Notes under the pieces: generated by a model
What the model saw: the letters and a program-made list of their open reading frames with translations, nothing else
Told to the model about the DNA's origin: nothing
Databases searched by the model: none
Assembly: GCA_963965975.1 (NCBI GenBank)
Contig: OZ014419.1
Span: forward strand, 1,984,001 to 2,048,000
Direction: 5' to 3'
Source: Xestospongia bergquistia
Lineage: Eukaryota > Porifera > Demospongiae > Haplosclerida > Petrosiidae
Length of the DNA: 64,000 nt
Shown here: positions 50,818 through 63,800 of the stretch, piece after piece
Layout of the letters: each line of letters starts with the position of its first letter
Numbering within the stretch: position 1 is the first letter of the stretch
Translations under genes and position numbers: made by a program

Positions 50818-53800
50818 ATGTCTGTACTACTACTGGCTACTATCTTCTCATTATGTGTGAATGAAGTTATCAGTAAATGTCCACTAGACTCAGGTAAGTG
50901 AGTTGATGTGTAGTACATCATTTATTGACAATGTTGTAGGTATCTACCTGATATTCAATGGAGATTGTTATCCTAATGGCTCCTACATCAATCATAATTA
51001 CATCACAAAGGACCATGCTAACTATTCCCCTCTGAAGTGTGCATTACTACCTAATGCTAATTTATCTGGAGGAGAGTGGGTCTATCCTAATGGACAACCT
51101 GTCAACTGTAACAGTAATAGTGACAGTGATCCTCTCCACTGTATTGTCTCCAATAATCCTGCTAGCATCACTGTATATAGAACTAGTGGAACACAAAATT
51201 TTTATGAAGTCAGTATAAGTGGTTCACAGAGTATAGGTGGTAATATATTTAAGTGTTGTCTACCCAGTAATTGTTCTGATGCTACTACCAACATCATCAC
51301 TATTCATATATTCAGTAAGTTATATCTCATTGTACTAGTACACACTGTCATTTGTTACTGATCTACTATAGGACATGTAGAGATCATAGAGTTCAGTGTT
51401 GTTGAGTTTCCTTCTAATATGACAGTTGTTCTACAGCAATACATACTTCAATATGTATATAGTGGATTTTATAGAGAGTTTAAGTGGTATTATAACAATA
51501 CTGAATTTAATTGCAGATCACAAGTTTCACAACAAAATAAATACAGCTGTAATATTTGGTGGAGTACAAACTCTATATAGTGGTAATAGTACAAAGTTTC
51601 ATACACTTACTGTTACTTGGTATGCAGAAGACATCAATAGTGGAATATTTAGTCAGTCAAACAATAATAGTGATCATGTACATAGATGTTATGTAAGAGT
51701 TGATGAGATTGTAAGAAATCGTTATCTTACAGTAACTGGTAAGTACTTTTACTACTATAGTTACATGATGTCATATGTAATCCTATCAGCTCCAGCATTC
51801 ACTCCCTCTTTTCCTACTCTGATCAACAAGACAGCTACCACTATCACTGTCAGTTGGATACCTGTTCCATCTGATGCTTATGGATATGTAGTCAATGCCA
51901 CTAGTGACACACACACTGTGACATACCAGGTAAAGGGAGGTAATCAGAATGAGATGACACTGAAGGGACTGATACCAGCAACAACTTATGACATCACAGT
52001 TAGAGCCTATCAAGATATACTGGGACCTGCTAGTAATGTAATCAGTATACAGACATTATCATCAGGTATTGTAATGTCTATAAATTTGCTCATTATCAAG
52101 TTATTTTCTAGTTATCTCATCAATCAGTTGGACATTTGTGTCATCCATTACTGAACTTCAAAACACTCAATATCATATTGATTGTATTACAACTACTGTC
52201 AATGTTACTACTGATGTTTACTGGTTAGTGAATGGAATGATGAAGTACTACTCAATGTATACAATAATTGATTTTGATCACCTCATATACAACAACACAC
52301 TACTGGTATATCCTGATCCACTGGGAGTGTCAGTTAATGTTACCTGTATAGCAATGTATAAAGGAGTGAACTACAGCGACACTGTGATATTAGAAGGTAT
52401 GTGAAATTTAGTTGTTCATCTTAACTAGATTTATCCTTTTTTAGTTCCCAGTAGTCCTCTATCTAATGTGATGCTATATATTTTAAATGAGAGTAACATC
52501 AAAGTCAACTAGACAATGTCATCACAGACTACTGGATATGTGATTGTCATTAACTCTACTACTGGAGTAGGTACCAACAAGATATTATCTACTAGAGAAG
52601 ATGAAGTTGTAATCAATGGACTAAGATTGGGTAGATATCATGAGATCAATGTGTACTCATATAAAGATCTTTCTTCAATTAATAGTAGACAAAAATTGTT
52701 AAGGTTTGATGGTGAGTTGATATTTATATAAACACAATGTGACTTTATTTGATTGTCTAGTTCCTACATCAGTAACTAGTATCTCAATATCAGTGAGTGA
52801 TGTTTCAACCACTACTATTAGAGTGAATTGGAGTAGTCCCAGTAGTGAAGATGGTAACTATGTAACATACTAGAACATTTCCTATAGTCCATTTTGTCCT
52901 GAGTTATTATCAGTTAATGTGACATTGGTCTCTGTTACTCCTCATCAGTTCACTACAACATTCAGTTATATATTAAGAGAATTGTTGAGTGGTATGAACT
53001 ATATCATCACAGTGAGAGCTGGTAATATACTAGGAGAGTCTAGTCCAATCATGATAAATAAGTCCACGTTAATGATAGGTAATTAGAATTCATTTCCTAT
53101 TTATTATGTTTTTCTCTATTTTCTTAGCTCCTAGTGGACCTCCTACCTCTTTGTCAGTAGAATCTGTCAACATATCACTTTAATATATCCTGGAATGAAA
53201 TAGATTGTTATCAATGTAATGGACATATCATTAGTTATGTTATCCTAATAAGTAGAGATGATATTGAGTTTAATATCAGTAGTACTACAGTCTACATACT
53301 ACCAAGTGATCTGGTGTTAGGTAAAATCTACAATATAAGTGTAGCTGGAATAAATGATGTGGGAATGGGTCCTTTTAGTAAACCTGTGAACTTTGAAATT
53401 GGAAATGGTTAGTTTAATATGAAGTATTCAAATATTAATTGATATCTCTGTATATTACAGTACCAGGTCATGTTAGTCTATCACATATATTTGATGTAAC
53501 ATGAGCCTTAATATCATGGAGTCTACCAGACTACATACCTAAGGAGTATTACATTACATACTATGAGATTGGTTATGGAATAGTGCAATCTGAAAACTGT
53601 TCTTTTGGGGATAATGATGTCATCAGATTTAATACAACTTTAAATGAATCAAATACAACAAGTTCATGTAATATAAGTGATCTAATAGGTAACACCTGTT
53701 ATCTGTTTGGTGTACGTGGTTACACTGTTAATGGTTATGGACTATGGACAGTAACTATTAATAAAACACTACCTGAACCACTAACAAGTTAGTTTATAAT

Positions 53801-56779
53801 AATATTATATTTATATATATACTAGTTTAATGTTGATTTATTTAATATCTAATCTAAACAGTTACCACATCAACATCTGGACTAGCTGCTGGTATCGGTG
53901 TTACAATGATTATAATATTAATTGTGTTCATTATTGCTGTAATATTAATGATCATTGGGTAAGTACACAACTATTATATACATTAGCTAATTATAATATT
54001 ATAATAACTTTTATAGATATCAAAAATACATCAGAAAAAACAAGTCCAATATAGACAAATCTACTGATATCTCTCTCACTGATTTAAAGGAACCTACATA
54101 TAGTGTGACTACATTACCAGGTACAACAAAGACACTATTCATCAACTAAATTATATTGTATTTCTACTTAGCAATAGATGACTCACAATATGAAGTAGTG
54201 AAACTAGCAAAGTCTGAAGTTGTATATGCAAATGTCAAATCTTCTCTCAAACCATTAACACCTCTACCTACAATTACATCTGATAATGATATTAGATCAA
54301 AGGATGTTACTGTAGAATTAGCATATGAAGTTATAGAAACAAGTTTACTTGATAATACTAAAAAGAAATCAACTAAACCACAACCTCCTTTACCTTATTT
54401 CAATCCTAAGATCCCTCGTACATTACCCATTACCATCAATGATTTAGGAGATCATGTAACCACCTGTCATCTTAATGATAACAAGACCTTTGATGAAGAA
54501 TATAAGGTAATATAAATATTAAATTGATTGTATTGTTTTCTTATATCTTAAAAGAACTTGTACACAGGAAATGATAGAGCATGTACTGTTGGTTTTAGTT
54601 CAAAGAACAAACCTTATAATCGATTCCAAAATATCACAGTGTGTATGTTTATTTCTATTAATAACAGATGTTTTGATGTCTTACTTGTCAACAGATGATG
54701 ATAATAGAATTATTCTAAAGAGTTTTGGGAATTATGAGAATGATTACATCAATGCAAGTCCTATTGATGTAAGTTTAATTCATTATATTCTCTATAATAT
54801 AGACATTGTTTGTTATACAAATAGGGCTTCCTTTGTGCCAAAAAATTTCTTGCCGTCCAAGGTAGTAGAGTTTATTAATAATTTTAAGATGTACTCTAAT
54901 GAGATGTACTTTGTTAGGTCCAATGACAAAAACATTGATTGATTTTTGGCGTTTAGTCTGGCAAGAGAAAGCATGTTCTATTGTGATGGTAACCAACTTA
55001 AAGGAAGGATCAAAGAGTAAATGTGAACAATATTGGCCAAAAGATTGTATGAAACCTAAAGAATATGGTCCTTTCACAGTGACATTACTGGATGAACAGG
55101 TTTTACCAGATTTTACTACTCGTAGACTTAAAATAGAGGTTAGTTATATTATTATGTCATTTTAATAATGTTAATATTCTAGTTATCTGTTGATGGTTTA
55201 AATAAAAGTCATGAATTGAGTCAATATCATATGACATCTTGGCCAGATCATGGTGTACCAGAATATGTGAGTCCATTGTTAAGATTACACAAACGAGCAA
55301 CAAAGAACTGGAACATCAGTAAAGGTCCCATCTTAGTTCACTGCAGTGCTGGTGTGGGTCGTACTGGTACATTTATTGGTGTGGATATAGCTCTGGAACA
55401 AGCTAGTAAAGAGGGAGTAATAGGTATTGCTGGTATTATCAATAGACTTAAAGAACAGAGAATGAAGATGGTCCAGACAGTGGTAAGTGGAGACATTTAA
55501 TAAAAGAATATATTAACAATATTTTGTTCTATTTAGGAGCAGTATGTATTTTTACATGATGTTATTTTAGAGGCAGTTATTTGTGGAGAAACTGAGATAT
55601 CTAGTGATAGATACTGTGAAGGTGTTCATAAATTAAAAGAAAGAGATTGTAAAAGTGGTAAAAGGGGGTTTGAGTGTCAGTTTGAGTTATTATTAAAGTT
55701 ATCACCAAATGATGATGATATTAATCAAGATACAGCACAAAGTCATATGAAGAAAAACAGAAATCAAAAATACTTACCATGTAAGTTTAATAATTATTAG
55801 TAATACTTTATTGTTATTATTATTGTTGTTGTTGTTGTTTGTAGCTGACAAGAACCTTGTACCACTAAAAGAAGCAAATGGTTATATTAATGCTACATTT
55901 GTCAATGTATGTTATATTTTTAACTGACAAGACATTAATGTAATGTTATAGGGTTATTGTGAGAAGAAAGCATTCATTATAGCTCAGAGTCCTGTGGAGA
56001 ACACTACCAGAGACTTTTGGAAGATAATAATGGATTATAAAGTGTGTGCTATTGTGATGTCATGTGAATTAGAAGAGAATGGAGAGGTATAGGTTAGATA
56101 TAAAGTGATATGAAGATAAAGAAATTGTACAAGAAATGTGTTATGAATATTGGTGTACATCAAATGTAATGAAATATGGAGAATATCAATGTAAATTGTA
56201 TTTCTAATAAGGTAAAGAGAGGATTTGTTCAAAGAAATCTTTGTGTTCTTAATGAAAAGAAAAGAGTAAGTTAACTTACTATTTACTAGACAATTATTAC
56301 TATTGTTATAATTAATAGGGTTTGAGTCATAATGTGATCCAATTCCAAGTTATGGACTGGTCTGATGATGGTTATGTCAGAGAACCTCAAACTATTCTCC
56401 AAGTGATTGAAGAGGTCATTAGAAGACAACAGAAGATTGGAGGAGGACCAATAGTTGTACACTGCAGGTACATAGATTGTACACATAGTAATAGTTACTG
56501 TCTTACCCTCTCTAGTGACACAGTGAGTCGTTGTGGAGTATACTGTTCAGTAAGTATAGGTCTAGAACAGTGTAAGACAGAAGGTGTAATAAATGTATTT
56601 CAAGTGATCAAAGCTATTAGAATGAACAAACCCAGAGCTGTGACTACATTGGTATGTACTACTCCATTATAATAATAATAATATGATAATACGTATAGGA
56701 TCAATACTGTTCAGTGTACAATGTGATTGAAGTTTACTTAGAAATGAACTGTACATATTCAAATTTCAAACTTCATTAA
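50818..56779 (+). pseudogene. Receptor tyrosine phosphatase, array copy 8 (pseudogene)
   Basis: Layout as copy 1 without the stalk exon; membrane exon 53862-53958. Lesions compared with its neighbours: an extra T near 51554-51556 in Ig2 (exon 51372-51738 is 367 bases, not a multiple of three); TAG at 52510-52512 in FN3-2 (Trp codon lost); TAG at 52871-52873 in FN3-3 (Tyr codon lost); loss of TA near 53180 in FN3-4; TGA at 53502-53504 in FN3-5 (Trp codon lost); an altered acceptor at 56131-56133; and an extra A near 56188 in D2. Ig2 has also lost its first Cys (LQYVYSG). In contrast the D1 exons are intact, with the Cys codon at 55342-55344. It cannot make a full receptor. The clean D1 could reflect youth of the lesions or recent copying from a neighbour. 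Confidence 0.88.
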
Positions 56780-57006
56780 ATTGTCTACATCAGTTATTAT
56801 AGTTAGTGTAACAATGAACTGTGTTTATAGTTTCTATTTGTATTGATGTTTACTTTTATTTTAATAGAAGATTTAGAAGTTAAATGTTATACTGAAATAT
56901 ATGCACTATGATGTATTTGTTTACATGAATGTCTCTTTATTTAGCTATTAAAATTAAAACTTTAGGGAACACTTTTAACTGTTACTTAAATTAAGTAAAG
57001 TTTAGT

Positions 57007-57040
57007 ATCATATATATATATAATTATATATATATATGAT
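57007..57040. repeat. Perfect AT-rich palindrome, 34 bases
   Basis: The arm ATCATATATATATATAA is followed directly by its reverse complement, so the stretch could form a cruciform. It expands the shorter TATATATA run found in the other spacers. Confidence 0.8.
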
Positions 57041-57146
57041 ATAGTGAATACCTTATCTTTATTAGTCATGTGGGCAGACAGTAGTACAACTTATGTTTAC
57101 ATAGGTCCTAACTATTATAATCTTTCCTTAGTGTACAAAGTTACAA

Positions 57147-57311
57147 ATGACTCAATCTTTCATTACTCTATTACTTAAAATATCTGGCAATGTTTGTGTT
57201 CACTTTATAGATCAACTAAATGCAATTATACATCAATTAAAGGTCAGTAATAACAACATTATTTTTGTACTTCTATTACTCAATGACTTCTTACATCATC
57301 TTGACTCATAA
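57147..57311 (+). other. Unique 54-codon open frame in the long spacer
   Basis: The frame begins MTQSFITLLLKISGNVC and runs to TAA at 57309-57311, reading through the promoter-like TGACTCA. It is rich in Leu, Ile and Asn. I do not recognise it; a chance frame is the simplest reading. Confidence 0.15.
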
Positions 57312-57330
57312 CATGGTCTATTTATATAAT
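57302..57330 (+). promoter_or_regulatory. Extra (upstream) AP-1-type site and TATA-like box before copy 9
   Basis: TGACTCA at 57302-57308 and TATTTATATAAT at 57319-57330 duplicate the block used by copy 9, but lie over 500 bases before its start codon with no receptor start nearby. Confidence 0.5.
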
Positions 57331-57700
57331 ACAATAATGCACTGAAAATTATTATATTAGCATTGTTATACTGAAATATTATTGTTATTCTGATTTAGGA
57401 GTTAATGTTATACTGAAATATATGTCAGTCTGATGTATTTGTTTACATGAATGTCTCTTTTATTAAGCTATTAAAATTAAAATTCTAGGAAACACTCACT
57501 TTATCTGTTTGTTAAAGTAAGTAAAATTTAGTATCATATATATATTGTGAATATTATCTTTATCAATGAGGTAAGCAGACAATAGTACCTATGTGTATAT
57601 TTATATCTACATAGGTCCTAGCTATTCTGCCCTTTCTTAGTGTACATAGTTATCAGTGTGATGAATATGATAATTTAATAATGATTTAATTACATCATCT

Positions 57701-57729
57701 TGACTCATAACATGGTCTATTTATATAAT
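57701..57729 (+). promoter_or_regulatory. AP-1-type site and TATA-like box of copy 9
   Basis: TGACTCA at 57701-57707 and TATTTATATAAT at 57718-57729 lie 124 bases before the start codon. Confidence 0.6.
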
Positions 57730-57841
57730 ACAATAATGCACTGAAAGTTATTATATTAGTATTGTTATACTGAAAAGAAGAAATAGTCATTTTAGAAGCA
57801 AGGTCATTGTATATAATTTTAGTTGCTCTTTTGATAAGACA

Positions 57842-60800
57842 ATGTCTGTACTACTACTGGTTACTATCTTCTTGTTATGTATGAGTGAAGTTATTAGTAA
57901 ATGTCCACCAGACTCAGGTAAGTGAGTTGATGTGTACTACATCATTTATTAAAAATGTTCTAGGTATCTACCTGATGTTCAATGGAGATTGTTATCCTAA
58001 TGGCTCCTACATTAATCATATTTACATCACAGTAGGTCAAACTAACTATTCACCTCTCCAGTGTGCATTACCTAATTCTACTTTGTCTGGAGGAGAGTGG
58101 GTCTATCCTAATGGACAACCTGTCAACTGTAACAGTAATAGTGACAGTGATCCTCTCCACTGTATTGTCTCCAATAATCCTGCTAGCATCACTGTATATA
58201 GAACTAGTGGAACACAAAATTTTTATGAAGTCAGTATAAGTGGTTCACAGAGTATAGGTGGTAATATATTTAAGTGTTGTCTACCCAGTAATTGTTCTGA
58301 TCCTACTACCAACATCATCACTATTCATATATTCAGTAAGTTATATCTCATTGTACTAGTACACATTGTCATTTGTTACTGATCTACTATAGGACATGTA
58401 GAGATCATAGAGTTCAGTGTTGTTGAACTTCCTACTAATATGACAGTTGTTCCACAACAATACAGACTTCAATGTGTATATAGTGGATTTTATAGAGAAT
58501 TAAGGTGGTATAATAACAATACGGAACTAAACTGTGGATCATCACAAAATGGATTCAGTTGTGACATTAACCCAACACCAATTCAAAACCATAACAACCC
58601 ACAAACTATAAGATCTTTATTTACATTTACTGTTACTTGGTATGCAGAGAAGATCAATAGTGGAATATTTAGTCAGTCAAACAATAATGGGGATCATGTA
58701 CATAGATGTTATGTAAGAACTGTGGAGATTAAACGAAATCGTTATCTTACAGTAACTGGTAAGTACTTTTATTACTATAGTTACATGATGTCATATGAAA
58801 TCCTATCAGCTCCAGGATTCACTCCCTCTCCTGCTACTCTGGTCAACAAGACAGCTACCACTATCACTGTCAGTTGGACATCTGTTCCATCTGATGCTGA
58901 TGGATATATAGTCAATGTCACTAGTGACACACACATTGTGACACAACAAGTAAAAGGAGGTAGTCAGAATAAGATGACACTGAAGGGACTAATGCCAGCA
59001 ACAACTTATAACATCACAGTCAGAGCCTATCAAGATATATTGGGACCTGCTAGTAATGTAATCAGTGTACAAACTAATATAAATCTAACTACAGGTATAG
59101 ATTTTGATGTATTATTTTGATATTTCAATAATTTATGACTATAGGTATATCATCTATCAGTTGGAATTTGTTAACTAGTACATTCCAAAACACTGTTAGC
59201 TGTGTTACAACTAGTGTCAATGTTACTACTGATGTTTACTGGTTAGTGAATGGAGTAATGAAGTACAACTCAATGTATACATTAATTGATTCTGATCTCC
59301 TCATATACAAAAACACACTACTGGTATATCCTGATCCACTGGGAGTGTCAGTTAATGTTACCTGTATAGCAATGTATAAAGGAGTGAACTACAGTGACAC
59401 AATGATATTAGAAGGTATGTGGAATTTAGTTGTTTTTCTCAACTAGGTTTATCCTTTTCTAGTTCCCAGTGGTTATCCATCTAATGTGATGGTATATATT
59501 TTAAATGAGAGTAGTATCAAAGTCAACTGGACTATGTCATCAGAGACTACTGGATATGTGATTGTCATTAACTCTACTACTGGAGTAGGTACCAACAAGA
59601 TATTATCTACTAGAGAAGAAGTTGTAATCAATGGACTATTATGGAGTAGATATTATGAGATTAGTGTGTACTCATATAAAGATCTTCCTTCAATTAATAG
59701 TAGACAAAGATTGTTAAGGTTTGATGGTGAGTTGATATTTGTATAAATACAATATGACTTTATTTGATTGTCTAGTTCCTACACCAGTAACTAGTCTGTC
59801 AGTGAGTGATGTCTCAACTACTACTATTAGAGTGAACTGGACTAGTCCCAGTATTGAAGATGGTAACTATGTAACATACTACAATATTTCTTATAGTCCA
59901 TCTTGTCCTGAGTTATCATCAGTTAATATGACATTGGTCTCTGTTACTCCTCATCAGTTCACTACAACATTCAGTTATACATTAAGAGAACTGTTCAGTG
60001 GTATGAACTATATCATCACAGTGAGAGCTGGTAATATACTAGGAGAGTCTAGTCCAGTAATGATATTAGGTGAAACAGAACCAACATCAAGTAATTTACA
60101 TGATAATATGACTGGTTTAATGTTGACAATAATTCACAGGTCCAGGAGGATCACCTACATCAATTATTGTTTTTCAATTAAATAAGACATCAAACAAAAT
60201 CACATGGGAAGAGGTTGATTGTCATCTACGTAATGGTAGAATTATTGAGTATATTGTGATGATTAGTACCAATAGTATGACATACAACCTGACCAGTAGT
60301 GAAAGATATGTCATTGTGAATGATCTAGTATTTGGTAATGTATATAACATGAGTGTAGCTGGTGTGAACTCTATTGGAAGAGGTCCCTTCAGTGATACTA
60401 TTGAAGTACAGATTGGAACTGGTAAGTACATTGTCAGTTTTTGTAAATTGGCATGAAGTATTATTTTTTCATGAAACATGGCCTCTTATAGTTCAAATTG
60501 TCACATTATCCAGTTTTATGTCTACTACATGGGCTGTTATCTCATGGAGTGTACCTAGTTATATTCCTGTAGACTATCCTCTTATCACATATGAGATAGG
60601 GTATATTACTCACCAGTCTAATGGTAGTTGTTCTCCTAGTGATAAGTTTAATCCAATGATAAAAACTAATACAAGTAGTAGAAATATGAATATAAGTGAT
60701 CTGATAGGTAACACCTGTTATCTGTTTGGTGTACGTGGTGGTTACACTATTAATGGTTATGGACCATGGACAATAATTGCTAATCAAACACTAGATGAGA

Positions 60801-63800
60801 CAGGTAAACTCTTTAGTTATTGCTAATATTATTATTTTCTCTTTTTCTTAAAGTACCAGTACCAACAATAGGTAAACCAAGTAATTATGATTTGAAATCT
60901 CTTACCAGTATATATTAACATTTCTTACTTTGACATATTTAGATGATAATAGTCCAGCTATAGCAGGAGGTATTATTGGTGCTATTTCTTTAGTGATAAT
61001 GGTAATATTGATTGTCATAATTGTTACAGTTGTATTAAGGTAAACTTAATATATATACATTTAACATCAGAGTATACCACAAGTATTATAGATACAAGCA
61101 TTATTGGTATAGTAAAAATCTTAATATCAATCAACACAAAAAATACCCACTTACTGAAATAGTAAAGAATGAACCTGGTAAGTCATACTATAATGTAATA
61201 ATGACCTTAGTATTTAATTTAGTATATGATTTTGCTACTAATATGAAACCACTAAGTCCTTCTATTCCTGACTCTATCATTGACTATACAAATATAACTG
61301 AGAATACTTCAACTTATGATAATATTAACAATGTCTCTTCTTCAGTTTATAAAAGTTGTAGTTATGATCCTCAGATCCCTCCTACTCTTCCCATATCACT
61401 TGATGATCTTGGTACTCATGTAGCCAGTTGTCATAGTGATGGTAATGCAGCTTTTAGTGAACAATACAAGGTAATAATAATATATGGTTCCATTAGCTTT
61501 GTTATCAAATACATCTAATGATTGTTATTGTTTTTATACTTTGTTATTTAGTGGCTGTACACAGGAGAAGATAAACTGTGTACTGTAGGTTTTAGTGACG
61601 ACAACAAACCTTTTAACCGATTCAAAAACATCATACCTTGTATGTATTCTATCAAACTGCACTTAATTACTTACTTACATTAACACAGATGATGACAATA
61701 GAATTGTACTCCAAACTGATCTTAACTTGAGTAATTATAGCCAGAGAGAGTATGTCAATGCAAGCTATATAAATGTAAGATGTTGAATTTAATACTCTTA
61801 TATACTATCTTGATAATAGGGTTATTGTCATCCTAAGATGTTTATAGCTGCACAAGGTAACATAAAGAATATGTATGTGTTAAAATATCAACATATTGCT
61901 ATAGGACCAATGAAGAAGACATTGAATGATTTTTGGTGTCTAGTCTGGCAAGAGAGACCTCAAACGATTGTCATGATAACTAATCTAATGGAAGGATCTA
62001 AAAGTAAATGTGAACAATATTGGCCCAATTCTTATAAAGAAGATGTTGAGTTTGGAGTTTTTACTGTCACATTACTAGATGAACAGGTTTTACCAGATTT
62101 CACTATTCGGAGTCTTCAAGTAAAAGTAAGTACAACAATAACTCATCATTGATTTATTAGATAATAAGGATGAATCTAATGTTATAATAATAATACATCT
62201 TGATTTATTAGATAATAAGGATAAATCCAATGTTATAATAATAATACATCATTGATTATTACATTCAATAGCTAAAAGAAGAATCAAGTGTCACTCATAA
62301 CATAACACAATATCATCTTACTTCCTGGCCTGATCATGGAGTACCTGACTATGCTACCCCTCTAATGACCCTTCATAAAAGAGTCACTAATACATGGTCT
62401 CCATCTAAAGGTCCCATCTTAGTCCACTGTAGTGCTGGTGTAGGTCGTACTGGTACATTTATAGCTGTGGATATAGCTCTGGAACAAGCTAGTAAAGAGA
62501 GAGTAGTAGATATTGCTGGTATTATCAATAGACTTAGAGAACAGAGAATGCAGATGGTCCAGACAGTGGTAAGTCATTGTGTAAATGTTGAAGTGTCCTT
62601 TAATACAATAATATTCCCTCCATAGGATCAATATGCTTTTATTCATGATGCTGTACTAGAAAGAGTAATTTGTGGAGAGACAGAGATTCCAACAGACAAG
62701 TATCAGTCTGAACTACAGAAACTTAAGGTGTGTGATTCCAGAACACACCAGACAGGTCTTGAGTCACAATTCAATCTCTTGTATCAAGTGACTCCTAATC
62801 CTGATGATGTTTATTGTACTACAGCAAGGAATCATAGTGACAAGAACCGTTCCAATGAGTACTTACCACGTGAGAATATTATTTACCTGATCTTATCTGC
62901 ATATGTACTTCTTATTTATTTAAAGCTGAGAGATTCCTTGTTACACTTCGTGAGGCACATGGTTATGTTCATGCATCTTTTTTAAATGTTAGTTCATTGT
63001 TACCCACATATTATCTTTACTGTGTTATCTCATAGGGTTATCGTGAGAAGAAAGCATTCATTATAGCTCAAAGTCCAATGGAGAACACTAGCAGAGACTT
63101 TTGGAAGATGATAATGGATTATAAAGTGTCTGCTATTGTTATGTTATGTGAATTAGAAGAGAATGGAGAGGTAACTTATAATAAACAAACATTATTAAGT
63201 TTAAATAACATAGGAGTCCTGTTATCAATATTGGTCAAGTTCTGAATTACTTAAATTTGGAGAGTATGTTGTTGAAACCACTTCTGTAAATGTACATACT
63301 GGATATATTGAGAGGATCATTAATGTTTCAGTGTACAAACAAAGTGACCAGTGGAATGTTGTACAGTTTCAAGTAACAGACTGGCCTAAAGATGGACGCA
63401 TCAGAAAACCTCAAACTATCCTCCAAGTCATTGAAGAGGTCATTAGAAGACAACAGAAGATTGGAGGAGGACCAATAGTTGTACACTGCAGGTAAATAGA
63501 CTGTACACATTGTAATAATAGTTACTGTCTTCCTCTCTCTAGTGACACAGTGAGTCGTTGTGGAGTATACTGTTCAGTAAGTATTGCTCTAGAACAATGT
63601 AAGACAGAAGGTGTAATAGATGTATTTCAAGTGATCAAAGCTGTTAAAAGAAGCAAACCAGGAGCTGTGACTACACTGGTAATAATAGAGTATTTTATTA
63701 ATAATAGACTGATATCTCATTTGTTTTGTACAGGAACAATATACTTCCATTTATGATGTCATCAAGATATATCTAGCAATGAACAGTACATATGCTAACT

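Larger units (their letters stand above)
56780..57841. other. Long spacer between copies 8 and 9 with a duplicated promoter unit
   Basis: It is about twice the length of the other spacers. The unit from 3' untranslated stretch to TGACTCA/TATA block is present, then about half of it recurs from 57390 on. A unique insert (about 57140-57290) lies between and holds a 54-codon open frame. A 34-base perfect AT palindrome is at 57007-57040. The layout fits unequal crossing-over within the spacer. Confidence 0.65.
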
